Shown here piece by piece: positions 18,630 through 27,281 of a DNA stretch of 64,000 bases. This DNA comes from Oscillatoria acuminata PCC 6304 (GTDB lineage: Bacteria; Cyanobacteriota; Cyanobacteriia; Cyanobacteriales; Laspinemataceae): NCBI RefSeq assembly GCF_000317105.1, contig NC_019693.1:2418001-2482000 (forward strand), given 5' to 3'. A model generated the notes under the pieces. It ran no database searches, had not been told where the DNA came from, and worked only from the letters and a program-made list of their open reading frames with translations. Numbering within the stretch: the first letter of the stretch is position 1; the number at the start of each line of letters is the position of its first letter. The position numbers and the translations under genes are program-made.

Positions 18630-20183
18630 TCAGGGATTGACAGAGAAGAGGGTGGGAACATCGGATTCATGGGAAACAGCGATCGCCTCCTGATGAGCCT
18701 CCTGATGAACTACTGCACTCAGGGTAGGCCGTCCTAGACTCAAGGCTGTGGCTGCGGTTTCACTATAAGCAACCAAGCCACTGGGAAGCAAGCCTAAAAT
18801 CACGACAAACACCGCTAAGACGATCGCCGGAATGCGATCGGACCACTGCACCGGCGGCAAATTCACCACCTGCTCAGACAACCGACCAAAAAAGGCCCGG
18901 TTAATCAGCAACAAGAAATAAACCGCCGTTAAACCCGTCCCAATCATACTCAAAAGCGTTTGCACCGGAAACACGGGTAAACTGCCGCGAAAGATAATAA
19001 ACTCCGCAATAAATCCCGCCATCCCGGGAATCCCCGCACTCGCCATCACCGCCAGCACCATCAAGGACCCAATCATCGGTAACCCGCGTTCTGGATTCAA
19101 CAACCCATGCAACACGCGCAAGTCCCGAGTCCCCGCTTTCTTGTAAACCACCCCAACCAACAGAAACAGTAAGGCCGAAATCAAGCCATGACTGACCATT
19201 TGGAACACCGCGCCGACAATGCTCACCGGCGTATTAGCAGCACAGGCGAGGAGAATATACCCCATGTGGGCCACGGAACTAAATGCCACCATTTTTTTCA
19301 TATCGGTTTGGGAAATGGCGCTAAACGCTCCATACAGAACGCTCACCACCGCCACTGTGGCTAACCAAGGAGCCCAATAAGCCCAAGCATCAGGAAATAA
19401 ACCGACTCCAAAGCGCAATAACCCGTAGGTTCCTAACTTCAACAATACCCCAGCTAACATCACCGAAATCGGCGTGGAGGCTTCCACGTGAGCATCGGGT
19501 AACCAAGTGTGGAAGGGGACAATCGGGGTTTTGATGGCAAATCCGATTAACAAAGGGGCTAAGAGGAGCAGTTGCGATTTTAACGGCAGTGATGCACCAG
19601 CAAAGGCTTGATAAGCAAAGCTATCGGCATGGGTCAGCCAAACTAAGCCTAAAAATGAGGCGAGAATTAAGATACCAGAAATGGCGGTATAGAGTAAAAA
19701 CTTGGTGGCTGCATAACCCCGTCTTGCTCCCCCCCAAATGGCAATTAAGAGATAGAGGGGAATCAGTTCGACTTCATAGAACAGGAAAAACAGCAGTAAG
19801 TCTTGGGCGAGGAATGCACCGGCAACCCCGGCATTCAGCAGCAAGATTAAAGCGTAGTAAAATCGCGGGCGGGTAATCCCCTCGTTGGTACTGTAGAGGG
19901 CGATGAGGGTGAGCAAACCATTTAAGAGGATTAAGGGTAAAGACAACCCATCTAATCCCAGTCGGTAGCTCAACCCGAGGTATTCGAGCCAAGGCAGATT
20001 TTCCTCGAATTGTAAGCCGACCCCAGTCGGGTCAAATTGACTGAGGAGAATCAGAGACCAGATGAATGTGACAAAGGTGATCGCCAAGGCAATCTGACGC
20101 GATCGCTTTGGGTTCATCTGGTTAGGGAAAAATCCAATAAGAGCGGCACCGATCGTCGGCACCCAGATTAAAGCACTCAGCAT
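18630..20183 (-). CDS. ndhD: NAD(P)H-quinone oxidoreductase subunit 4 (NdhD, CO2-uptake type)
   Basis: This 517-residue protein is a proton-pumping membrane subunit of NDH-1 (NuoM/NdhD family) with about 14 hydrophobic segments, beginning MLSALIWVPTIGAALIGFFP. Family landmarks are FLFYEVELIPLYLLIAIWGG (the conserved Glu in the membrane), TPIVPFHTWLPDAHVEASTP and SVAHMGYILLACA. It pairs with the NdhF homologue upstream and the CO2 hydration protein downstream, so it belongs to the CO2-uptake form (NdhD3/NdhD4 class) and not the respiratory NdhD1/D2 (context inference; NdhD4 favoured). It is separated from ndhF by 492 bp filled with repeats. Confidence 0.92.
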   Translation of the reverse strand: MLSALIWVPTIGAALIGFFPNQMNPKRSRQIALAITFVTFIWSLILLSQFDPTGVGLQFEENLPWLEYLGLSYRLGLDGLSLPLILLNGLLTLIALYSTNEGITRPRFYYALILLLNAGVAGAFLAQDLLLFFLFYEVELIPLYLLIAIWGGARRGYAATKFLLYTAISGILILASFLGLVWLTHADSFAYQAFAGASLPLKSQLLLLAPLLIGFAIKTPIVPFHTWLPDAHVEASTPISVMLAGVLLKLGTYGLLRFGVGLFPDAWAYWAPWLATVAVVSVLYGAFSAISQTDMKKMVAFSSVAHMGYILLACAANTPVSIVGAVFQMVSHGLISALLFLLVGVVYKKAGTRDLRVLHGLLNPERGLPMIGSLMVLAVMASAGIPGMAGFIAEFIIFRGSLPVFPVQTLLSMIGTGLTAVYFLLLINRAFFGRLSEQVVNLPPVQWSDRIPAIVLAVFVVILGLLPSGLVAYSETAATALSLGRPTLSAVVHQEAHQEAIAVSHESDVPTLFSVNP

Positions 20184-20298
20184 CGCTAACTTCTATAAGG
20201 TCTTTTTAACTGCAATCTATTACGGAAGGGGTGAGAGAGTCTTCAGGCATTAATGATTTAACACTTCCCTGACTTACACCTTTCTTCTAAATGTGGCT

Positions 20299-20368
20299 TG
20301 ACTTACGCCTATTTTCCAAGGCAGCCCTCAATAATGTAGAGGCGATTCTTAACATTTGCGTAAGTCCT
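20299..20368. repeat. MITE-like repeat, GGACTTACGCA family, short copy
   Basis: Ends TGACTTACGC (20299-20308) and GCGTAAGTCCT (20358-20368) are inverted repeats. Inside only the left half of the usual palindrome remains (AATGTAGAGGCGATTC), so this looks like an internally deleted copy. Confidence 0.6.
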
Positions 20369-20390
20369 GGGAAGCATCTCAATTTGTTCA

Positions 20391-20647
20391 AGAGACCTAA
20401 CCCCCCAACCCCCTTCCCTAAGAGGGAAGGGGGAGCCGGAAGGGGGAGCCGGAAGGGGGAGTCTCAAAGCCCCTCCCCTCTTAGGGGAGGGGTTTGGGGA
20501 GAGGTCTCTTCCAGCTATCCATGATGTGGAGACCTAACCCCCCAGCCCCCTTCCCTAGGAGGGAAGGGGGAGCCGGAAGGGGGAGCCGGAAGGGGGAGTC
20601 TCAAAGCCCCTCCCCTCTTAGGGGAGGGGTTTGGGGAGAGGTCTCTT
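20391..20647. repeat. Tandem pair of about 120-bp palindromic repeats between ndhF and ndhD
   Basis: Two near-identical units (20391-20510 and 20529-20647) each start GAGACCTAACCCCCCA and end TTTGGGGAGAGGTCTCTT, forming inverted repeats. Inside are CCCCCTTCCC/GGGAAGGGGG and CCCCTCCCC/GGGGAGGGG hairpins and a tandem GGGAGCCGGAAG repeat. The flanks AGCTATCCAT are also duplicated, so the whole unit was copied in tandem. They separate ndhF from ndhD. Confidence 0.8.
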
Positions 20648-20675
20648 CAAGCTATCCATTCGGTAAACCCCAGGG

Positions 20676-22532
20676 TTATAACAATGAACTCATCAACAGA
20701 CCCAAAAGTGCAACGCCAATGAGAATGGTCAAAACATAGAGTTGAGACCCCCCAGGAACGGTATATTTTAAGCCTTGACCACTGAATACAGTAGCTAAAC
20801 CCACCAAGTTGACCAGTCCATCGACAAAGTAGCGGTCTATCCAAGCGGTGAATCGGGAAAACTGTTGAACCGCTAACACCACGGTGACTCCGTACAGCTT
20901 ATCGATGTAAAAGTCATAAGCAAATAGGTCTTGTAACGGTTTCCAGGGGAGGTGGACGGGTTCGCTGCGGTTGGGGTTGAGATAAATCACTCCCCCGACA
21001 ATACAGCCGACAATACCGGAGATGACCACCAAGGGCAAGTCAAAGACTGCCGGATCCGGTCCGTTTCTGGCCCAAGGTCCGGCCCAACTGAGCAAGAGTT
21101 GCCAATGTTGGAGCATCAGGGGGGTGAGCAGGGTGACGATGCTTAAGCTCACCATTGGGACGGCCATCGGCCAAGGGACTTCTGGTGCACGGCGGGTTTT
21201 GGGTTGGGTGGGACCGAGGAAGACGAGACAGAAGACTCGGGTTAAGTTGAGGGCGGTTAAGCCATTAAAGACGATTAGCAGGAGCAATAACCACCAGGGA
21301 ACGCTCCAAAATCCGTTGACCCAGCGTTCCATTGCCCAAAAGTTCCCGAGAGGGATGAGGGCGATCGTCCCGGCGCTACCGACAACAAAGGCGAGGGTGG
21401 TGGCGGGCATTTTTGACCACAATCCACCCATTTCGGTGATGTTTTGGTTGCTGGTGGTGAGGATGATGGAACCAATGCTGGTAAAGAGGAGGGCTTTGGC
21501 GATCGCATGGGTGAGGAGCAATAACAGCGCTACATCAACGTGCTGCATCCCCACGGCGATAAAGACTAATCCCAAGACAGCGCTGGTGGAGTGGGAGAGG
21601 GTGCGTTTAATATCGATTTGGGCGATCGCCACTAAAGAAGCCCCGATCGCTGTCATCGTCCCCACCACAATTAAGGTGGTTTCCGCAAGCGGAGAGAGAG
21701 ACACTACCGGCGAGAGTTTAATCAGCACATAAGCGCCACAACTCACCACTAGAGAATTTCGGAGTAAGGAGGCCGGATTTGGACCTTCCATTGCCTCATC
21801 TAACCACAAGTGCAAGGGAAATTGAGCACATTTACCAATGGGACCGGCGATTAAGGTTAATCCTAGGAAGTTCGCCACCATTGGAGAAAGTTCGGCAGTT
21901 TCAGCCCACACTTCGATATCGGCAAAGTTGAAGCTACCGGCTAAAGTGCCGACACTAACCACCCCCATGAGTAACAAAATATCTCCCACCCGTTTGGTTA
22001 AGAAGGCATCTCGCGCAGCGGTGACAACTAAGGGTTGGGCGTACCAGAATCCGACAATTAGGTAGGTGGAAAGGGTCAGCATTTCCAGTAAGGCGTAACT
22101 CAAAAATAAGGAGTTACTAATTGCTAGACCACTCATGGCTGCTTCAAAAAATCCCATTAGGCCAAAAAACCGGGCTAAAGACCAGTCTTTTTCCATGTAG
22201 CCTAGGGCGTAGACTTGGGCAACCAGACTCAATCCCGTGATTGCTTCTAGTGCTCCGGTACTCATTTGGGAGATTTCTAGAACGAAGGATAGATCTAAAT
22301 CTCCGGTACTGAGCCAATTGATCACGATGAATTCCGGGCCGTGACCCCAGGTGGTTCTAAATAAGAATCCCCCATGAATAAATGCCACGATGGTTGCCAG
22401 TAGGTTGATGTAAGCACCGGGTCGCGGTCCCGTGCGTCGGACGATCGCCGACGACCAGGGGAGGGTGATAATTGCGCCGAGTAAGCTATATAAAGGAACC
22501 CACCAACTCGTTTGGACGAGCAACTGATTCAT
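20676..22532 (-). CDS. ndhF: NAD(P)H-quinone oxidoreductase subunit 5 (NdhF, CO2-uptake type)
   Basis: A membrane subunit of NDH-1 (NuoL/NdhF family), 618 residues from ATG 22530-22532. I choose this start because AAGGA lies eight bases upstream and MNQLLVQTSWWVPLYSLLGA is the usual family start; a longer frame begins at a TTG. Landmarks: SLFLSYALLEMLTLSTYLIVGFW, FPLHLWLDEAMEGPNPASLL, HSTSAVLGLVFIAVGMQ and a long C-terminal region. It is the distal proton-pumping subunit and, in the CO2-uptake complexes, forms the docking surface for the CO2 hydration protein. The context (cupB downstream, ccm operon divergent) suggests NdhF4 by synteny with what I recall for Nostoc. It should be the first gene of ndhF-ndhD-cupB. 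Confidence 0.92.
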   Translation of the reverse strand: MNQLLVQTSWWVPLYSLLGAIITLPWSSAIVRRTGPRPGAYINLLATIVAFIHGGFLFRTTWGHGPEFIVINWLSTGDLDLSFVLEISQMSTGALEAITGLSLVAQVYALGYMEKDWSLARFFGLMGFFEAAMSGLAISNSLFLSYALLEMLTLSTYLIVGFWYAQPLVVTAARDAFLTKRVGDILLLMGVVSVGTLAGSFNFADIEVWAETAELSPMVANFLGLTLIAGPIGKCAQFPLHLWLDEAMEGPNPASLLRNSLVVSCGAYVLIKLSPVVSLSPLAETTLIVVGTMTAIGASLVAIAQIDIKRTLSHSTSAVLGLVFIAVGMQHVDVALLLLLTHAIAKALLFTSIGSIILTTSNQNITEMGGLWSKMPATTLAFVVGSAGTIALIPLGNFWAMERWVNGFWSVPWWLLLLLIVFNGLTALNLTRVFCLVFLGPTQPKTRRAPEVPWPMAVPMVSLSIVTLLTPLMLQHWQLLLSWAGPWARNGPDPAVFDLPLVVISGIVGCIVGGVIYLNPNRSEPVHLPWKPLQDLFAYDFYIDKLYGVTVVLAVQQFSRFTAWIDRYFVDGLVNLVGLATVFSGQGLKYTVPGGSQLYVLTILIGVALLGLLMSSLL

Positions 22533-22568
22533 GACATAATTCCTTGATATCAAGCGATTAAATTAACA

Positions 22569-22617
22569 AACAACTATCTGTTTCTGTTCAGTCTTGTTGA
22601 GCAGAAACAGGGTTGTT
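22569..22617 (-). promoter_or_regulatory. Stem-loop in the ndhF leader
   Basis: CTGTTTCTG (22578-22586) pairs perfectly with CAGAAACAG (22602-22610), and the arms extend as AACAAC (22569-22574) with GTTGTT (22612-22617). It sits 37-85 bases upstream of the ndhF ATG, so it is either a leader RNA structure or a palindromic regulator site. Confidence 0.6.
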
Positions 22618-23166
22618 AAGGCAGATCTATAAGGGTTTGATCTGTGAATTTTTCGAGGTAAATTGACCTACTAAATGTCGGCCTAAAAGGGCAGACGAGA
22701 GCGCAGGAGTCGGCGGTTGACCCTCGTAAAATTTACGGACTGCTGGCCGATCGCACGGGTTCAAGGGGCGATCGCACAGTCCCGTTGTAAGGGTTCCCCC
22801 TGCCAATCCTAGAAGATTTGGGGACAATTCCTGCGGAACCCTGGGCGATCGACCCAGAAGGCGAGTCGAGGGTGATCTTCGTCGCAACGGAGCCATTCTG
22901 ACCTTTTTGAGGGCAGTGACAACAATGCCGGGAGCGACCCTAGACTAATCCGTTGAGTGGGTTCACTGCAAGGATCTCAATGGGTAATTTGACCCCCACC
23001 ACTGGGACTGATCCCGGAGGCGACTGCGCCCACTTCAGCACTCATGGCCCCAGTCGGTCGAACTCCTTTCCCATTGGAGCATTAATTTTATTAATAAAAT
23101 ATTAATTTTCTTTACAAGATTAGTTTTTCTAATTACTTTTATTTACGAATATGATTATTATTTATA

Positions 23167-23196
23167 TTGTCAAGGGATACAAGATTCACCTATTCT
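23167..23196 (+). promoter_or_regulatory. Candidate ccm operon promoter
   Basis: TTGTCA (23167-23172) and TATTCT (23191-23196) are separated by 18 bp, giving a sigma70-type promoter about 115 bases before ccmK2. It lies just after a strongly AT-rich tract (23085-23170) containing the near-palindrome ATTAATTTTATTAATAAAAT. The 22618-23084 part of this gap is GC-rich with no credible gene. Confidence 0.45.
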
Positions 23197-23311
23197 TGAT
23201 AAAGGAAGAGGATAGCTTTACGATAACTGAAAACGTTCGGGAAGACCGATCGCTTAACGATCGCAGCTTAGATTGAATTAAACCGACTCATCCATTCAGG
23301 AGACAGAAGAA

Positions 23312-23623
23312 ATGCCTATAGCAGTGGGAATGATTGAAACCAGAGGCTTCCCAGCCGTGGTAGAAGCGGCTGACGCGATGGTAAAAGCAGCCCGCGTAAC
23401 CCTTGTGGGATATGAAAAAATCGGCAGCGCTCGCGTAACCGTGATCGTGCGCGGAGACGTCTCGGAAGTGCAAGCCTCCGTCTCGGCTGGGGTGGAATCG
23501 GTCAAGCGTGTGAATGGCGGAGAAGTTGTCTCCACCCACATTATTGCCCGTCCGCATGAGAACCTAGAATATGTGCTGCCGATCCGGTACACCGAAGCGG
23601 TCGAGCAGTTCCGAACGTATTAA
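23312..23623 (+). CDS. ccmK2: Carboxysome shell hexamer protein CcmK2
   Basis: A 103-residue single BMC-domain protein that forms the flat hexameric tiles of the beta-carboxysome shell. It reads [20 protein letters not shown], then [18 protein letters not shown] for the sheet and pore region, and ends [20 protein letters not shown]. The pore loop KIGSAR is the usual KIGSGR with Gly replaced by Ala. Length 103 matches CcmK2. AGGAGA at 23298-23303 is a good ribosome-binding site. It is the first gene of the ccm operon, 93 bp before ccmK1. Confidence 0.95.
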   Translation: MPIAVGMIETRGFPAVVEAADAMVKAARVTLVGYEKIGSARVTVIVRGDVSEVQASVSAGVESVKRVNGGEVVSTHIIARPHENLEYVLPIRYTEAVEQFRTY

Positions 23624-23716
23624 CCCCATTCAGGACCATCGTTCTGACTGGGACCCAGAGCAAGCGTCAATGACGCATCACAGCAAATATCAACCTTAAC
23701 GTTGGGAGTCAAATTT

Positions 23717-24052
23717 ATGTCTATTGCAGTTGGAATGGTAGAAACCCTCGGGTTTCCCGCAGTTGTAGAAGCCGCAGACGCAATGGTGAAAGCCGCCCGC
23801 GTCACCTTAGTCGGATATGAGAAAATCGGAAGCGGTCGCGTCACCGTCATCGTGCGTGGAGATGTTTCGGAAGTGCAAGCCTCCGTCGGTGCAGCCGTGG
23901 AAAATGTCAGACGAGTGAATGGTGGACAAGTCTTGTCTACCCACATCATTGCCCGTCCTCATGAGAACCTAGAGTATGTCCTCCCGATTCGCTACACCGA
24001 AGCGGTGGAGCAATTCCGGGAAAGCACCACAGGCATTCGTTTAAGCCGATAA
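23717..24052 (+). CDS. ccmK1: Carboxysome shell hexamer protein CcmK1
   Basis: An 111-residue BMC-domain paralogue of CcmK2, nearly identical through the core ([37 protein letters not shown]) but with a longer C-terminal tail, [14 protein letters not shown], as in CcmK1. I start it at ATG 23717 (MSIAVGM), the family start; a frame five codons longer has no better support. The pore keeps the canonical KIGSGR. It makes shell hexamers together with CcmK2 and follows it in the operon. Confidence 0.93.
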   Translation: MSIAVGMVETLGFPAVVEAADAMVKAARVTLVGYEKIGSGRVTVIVRGDVSEVQASVGAAVENVRRVNGGQVLSTHIIARPHENLEYVLPIRYTEAVEQFRESTTGIRLSR

Positions 24053-24066
24053 ATTGAGTGTAAATC

Positions 24067-24375
24067 ATGCAACTTGCCCAAGTTCGCGGTAGCGTCGTCA
24101 GTACGCAAAAGGATCCAAATCTGCAAGGAGTTAAATTACTCCTGTTGCAATTAATCGATGAGGAAGGACAACTCATCCCCAAATACGAAGTCGCTGCGGA
24201 TAATGTAGGGGCCGGTGTAGGGGAATGGGTTTTAGTAACCATTGGCAGTGCAGCAAGGCAGGTTATCCGTAGTGACGAGCGTCCCGTGGACGCGGCAGTC
24301 ATTGCGATCGTAGACACGGTGAATGTTGAAAATCGCACTCTTTACAGCAAAAAAGAAACCGATCGCTTTCGTTAG
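24067..24375 (+). CDS. ccmL: Carboxysome vertex pentamer protein CcmL
   Basis: A 102-residue EutN/CcmL-family protein that closes the icosahedral shell at its vertices. It starts MQLAQVRGSVVSTQKDPNLQ, contains LLLLQLIDEEGQ and the conserved DNVGAGVGEWVLVTIGSAAR, and ends with DTVNVENRTLYSKK. Length is typical (about 100). It begins 14 bp after ccmK1. A 231-bp gap with an inverted repeat follows before ccmM. Confidence 0.96.
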   Translation: MQLAQVRGSVVSTQKDPNLQGVKLLLLQLIDEEGQLIPKYEVAADNVGAGVGEWVLVTIGSAARQVIRSDERPVDAAVIAIVDTVNVENRTLYSKKETDRFR

Positions 24376-24440
24376 TCAGTTTTGTTAGTCAGTCGGGACA
24401 AAACAGACCCACTTCAGCGATCGCATTCGGTGTGGAGTCA

Positions 24441-24571
24441 GGCGTCAGAAGTCAGAATTCTTGGGATGATTCACTTAAAAACTTGTGCGATCGCCGGATT
24501 CGAGTACCGCAGGCCCTATCCAGCCTCCGTACCCGAAGTCAACCGAATTCTAAATTCTGAAGTCTGACGCC
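24441..24571. repeat. Inverted repeat between ccmL and ccmM
   Basis: GGCGTCAGAAGTCAGAATT (24441-24459) matches the complement of AATTCTGAAGTCTGACGCC (24553-24571) at 17 of 19 positions, with a 93-bp loop. It resembles the dispersed inverted repeats common in cyanobacteria and sits inside the operon, so it could affect message processing. Confidence 0.65.
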
Positions 24572-24606
24572 GATTCTAGTCGCATTTAGGAAGGAGTAAT
24601 TCAGTT

Positions 24607-26241
24607 ATGGTAGTCCGCAGCAAGGCGGCTCCGCCAACCCCTTGGTCAAGAAATATGGCCGAGCCTCAGATCCACAAAACCGCTTACGTTCATTCCTTCT
24701 CTAACATGATTGGGGATGTGCGGGTTGGTGCTCATGTCTTGGTTGCACCGGGAACCTCAATCCGGGCCGATGAAGGCACCCCCTTTTCGATCGGAGAGTA
24801 TAGCAACATCCAAGATGGCGTCGTTATTCACGGACTCGATGAAGGACGAGTCGTCGGAGATGACAATAATCCCTATTCCGTGTGGATCGGAAAAAATTGT
24901 TCGATCGCCCACATGGCCTTAATTCACGGTCCCGCTTATGTCGGGGATAGCTGTTTTATCGGCTTTCGCTCCACCGTCTTTAATGCCAGAGTCGGCAAGG
25001 GCTGTATCGTCATGATGCACGCCCTGATTCAAGATGTAGAAATTCCCCCAGGCAAATACATTCCGTCTGGAGCGATCATTACCAACCAACAACAGGCCGA
25101 TCGCTTGCCGAATGTGACAGAGACGGATACCAAATTCGCCACCCATGTCCTCGGCATCAACGAAGCCTTACGCAGCGGGTATCAGTGTGTGGAAGACAAA
25201 GCCTGCGTTCTCCAGATCCGCAATGAAACCCCTGGTGCTGTAAGTTCTAATGGCAACGCTACTAAACAAGAGACTATGACAATAACTCAAGAAGCAATTT
25301 CCCAAGTCCGAGATCTCCTAGCCGGTGGATATCGGATCGGCACCGAGCACGTGGATGAGCGCCGCTTCCGCACCGGATCCTGGCAAAGTTGTGCTCCGAT
25401 TAACAGCCAAAACCTTTCGGAAGTCATCTCCTCCTTAGAACAGTGTTTAGCTGAACATCGTGGCGAATATGTCCGCTTAATTGGCATCGATGCCAAAGCC
25501 AAGCGCCGGGTCCTGGAAACCATCGTCCAACGCCCGAATGGTCAAGTCTCCACCAGCAACGGCAAGAGTTCCTATCACCCCACTAACAGCCCCAGCAGCT
25601 ACAATGCACCGACCGGCAACGGGGGTGGACTGCCCACGGAATTGGCCGATCAAGTCCATCACATCCTGACTCAAGGATTGCGCCTGGGCACTGAGCACGT
25701 GGATGAGCGCCGCTTCCGGACCGGCTCCTGGAAAAGCTGTGCTCCGATTGAAAGCAAAAATGAATCCCAAGTTCTGACCGAATTAATTAATTGCTTGAAA
25801 GAACATCAGGGTGAATATGTGCGCTTGATCGGGATTGACCCGAAAGCCAAACGCCGAGTGGTCGAAACCATCATCCAACGCCCCAACGAACCTGCCGCCA
25901 CCAATGGCAACGGTCGTGCATCTTCTTCCGGGCAGAACTACAGCAGCAGCAGCTATAGCGCCCCCTCTGGTGGCTCAGGGAACCTCGATCAGGAAGTCGC
26001 TCAACAGGTGCGTCAAATCCTCAGCCAAGGATTGCGCCTAGGTGCCGAGCACGTGAATAAGCGGCGTTTTAACAACGGGTCCTGGGACAGCTGTGGTGCA
26101 ATTGATACCCAAAATCCATCTCAAGCTCTTGGGGCGATCGAAGGATTTATGCGTCAATATCCCGGTGAATATGTCCGCGTCATTGGCATTGACCCGAAAG
26201 CCAAGCGGCGTGTGGTGGAAACGATCGTTCAACGACCCTAG
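24607..26241 (+). CDS. ccmM: Carboxysome core protein CcmM (gamma-carbonic anhydrase + three Rubisco small-subunit-like repeats)
   Basis: A 544-residue scaffold that binds Rubisco inside the beta-carboxysome. The start ATG 24607 has AGGAAGGAG about nine bases upstream. Residues about 17-205 are a left-handed beta-helix gamma-carbonic anhydrase domain; the three expected zinc histidines are present ([15 protein letters not shown]). Cys194 and Cys200 match the redox disulfide described for Thermosynechococcus CcmM, so the domain could be an active, redox-controlled enzyme (inference). Three small-subunit-like repeats follow (about 228-310, 345-425 and 462-543), each with [10 protein letters not shown]-like or [10 protein letters not shown] sequence and [15 protein letters not shown]. 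Repeats 1 and 2 have two Cys, repeat 3 only one. An internal ATG at 25276 can give the short CcmM35 form. Confidence 0.96.
   Translation: MVVRSKAAPPTPWSRNMAEPQIHKTAYVHSFSNMIGDVRVGAHVLVAPGTSIRADEGTPFSIGEYSNIQDGVVIHGLDEGRVVGDDNNPYSVWIGKNCSIAHMALIHGPAYVGDSCFIGFRSTVFNARVGKGCIVMMHALIQDVEIPPGKYIPSGAIITNQQQADRLPNVTETDTKFATHVLGINEALRSGYQCVEDKACVLQIRNETPGAVSSNGNATKQETMTITQEAISQVRDLLAGGYRIGTEHVDERRFRTGSWQSCAPINSQNLSEVISSLEQCLAEHRGEYVRLIGIDAKAKRRVLETIVQRPNGQVSTSNGKSSYHPTNSPSSYNAPTGNGGGLPTELADQVHHILTQGLRLGTEHVDERRFRTGSWKSCAPIESKNESQVLTELINCLKEHQGEYVRLIGIDPKAKRRVVETIIQRPNEPAATNGNGRASSSGQNYSSSSYSAPSGGSGNLDQEVAQQVRQILSQGLRLGAEHVNKRRFNNGSWDSCGAIDTQNPSQALGAIEGFMRQYPGEYVRVIGIDPKAKRRVVETIVQRP
25276..26241 (+). 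other. Internal start for short-form CcmM (CcmM35)
   Basis: ATG 25276 (residue 224, [15 protein letters not shown]) begins immediately before the first small-subunit-like repeat and would give a 321-residue, roughly 35-kDa product made only of repeats. In Synechococcus elongatus such a product arises by internal initiation near residue 216. Upstream is AAGAG, a weak ribosome-binding site, eight bases or less away. Confidence 0.7.
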
Positions 26242-26475
26242 TCTGAAGGGAAGCGTCAGGGGGTGGCCCAACAGCCTAGTGGGTTGAGTGGATGCTAAGT
26301 AGTCGTTGCATTCTGTGGCAATCCGCCCTTCGAGTTCGGGAGAGAGGCGATCGCATCGCATCTTGACTCCCCCTCAACTTGGGCTATCCACCTCTCGTTT
26401 CCCAACCCTTTCCCATACCGGAGATCACCGGAGGGGAAAATCGAGATCGTTCGACCCTTAAAGGTTCCATTTCCC

Positions 26476-27171
26476 ATGTATTTGCCGCCACTGCAACCCA
26501 ATCGGAATCCCAATATTTATATGAGTGGCGATGTCACCATTGATGAAGGTGCTTCGATCGCCTCGGGAGTCATCCTCCAGGCATCCCCAGGTACTCGCAT
26601 CGAAATCGCCGCTGGTGTCTGCATTGGCATGGGTTCCATTCTCCAAGCCTGTCAAGGCAATCTGATTATTGAAGAAGGGGCGACCCTCGGTGCCGGAGTC
26701 CTGGCGATCGGAACCGGCAAAATTGGTACTAATGCTTGCATTGGTAGCTCTACGACGTTACTGCACCCCACGGTTGCATCCAATGAAGTAATTCCCCCCG
26801 GTTCCTTACTCGGGGACGAAAGTCGGCAATGGATCGATGTGGAGAGCACTGCTGCTGCCGCCAATCCAGGTCCGGTATCGCCTCCGGGTCCTAACCCAGT
26901 CGCCCCGGATCCGGTCCCACCCGCTCCGCCCCAACCGCCAGAACCTGCGGCTGCATTTGAGCCGCAACCTCCGACTCCGAGTCCGACTCCGGAGTTCTCG
27001 CAACCTATCAGCAGTAATGGCAATGGCGCAGAACCTGCGGCTGCACCCCCAGATCAGCCCCCTGTCCCCTCCTCTCCCGCTTATATTTATGGACAAGCGC
27101 ACCTCAACCAATTGATGCAAACCTTGTTTCCCCATAAACAACACCCCATCCAACCTATCCCAGAGGATTAG
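26476..27171 (+). CDS. ccmN: Carboxysome assembly protein CcmN
   Basis: A 231-residue adaptor that links the CcmM/Rubisco core to the shell. Residues about 10-120 form a hexapeptide-repeat beta helix (DVTIDEGASIASGVILQASP, IEEGATLGAGVLAIGTG). A long Pro/Ala-rich linker follows (about 133-205). The C-terminal amphipathic helix YIYGQAHLNQLMQTLFPH is the encapsulation peptide that binds CcmK2. It begins 234 bp after ccmM in the same direction. Length and layout are typical. Confidence 0.95.
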   Translation: MYLPPLQPNRNPNIYMSGDVTIDEGASIASGVILQASPGTRIEIAAGVCIGMGSILQACQGNLIIEEGATLGAGVLAIGTGKIGTNACIGSSTTLLHPTVASNEVIPPGSLLGDESRQWIDVESTAAAANPGPVSPPGPNPVAPDPVPPAPPQPPEPAAAFEPQPPTPSPTPEFSQPISSNGNGAEPAAAPPDQPPVPSSPAYIYGQAHLNQLMQTLFPHKQHPIQPIPED

Positions 27172-27281
27172 ATTTACTCTCTATTCAATTTGAAATGTTA
27201 CGTTTGAGATCAGGTGAAGAAATTGAGAACCGATACCCTCAGCTAATGTGGGACCTCGGTCATGTTTGAGGGAGAGGCAAG

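Noticed and set aside
20391-20647. CRISPR-like repeats
   Set aside because: Only two units of about 120 bp, palindromic throughout, without spacers.
20291-20739. Overlapping 77- and 81-codon frames between ndhF and ndhD
   Set aside because: They consist of the tandem palindromic repeats, with repetitive Pro/Arg/Gly translation, and overlap the 3' end of ndhF.
21022-21732. 236-codon plus-strand frame opposite ndhF
   Set aside because: Antisense to a membrane-protein gene, where long Arg/Thr-rich antisense frames are common; no family features.
22627-22896. 89-codon minus-strand frame upstream of the ccm operon
   Set aside because: Arg/Pro-rich low-quality translation with no recognisable domain or start signal; sits in promoter DNA.
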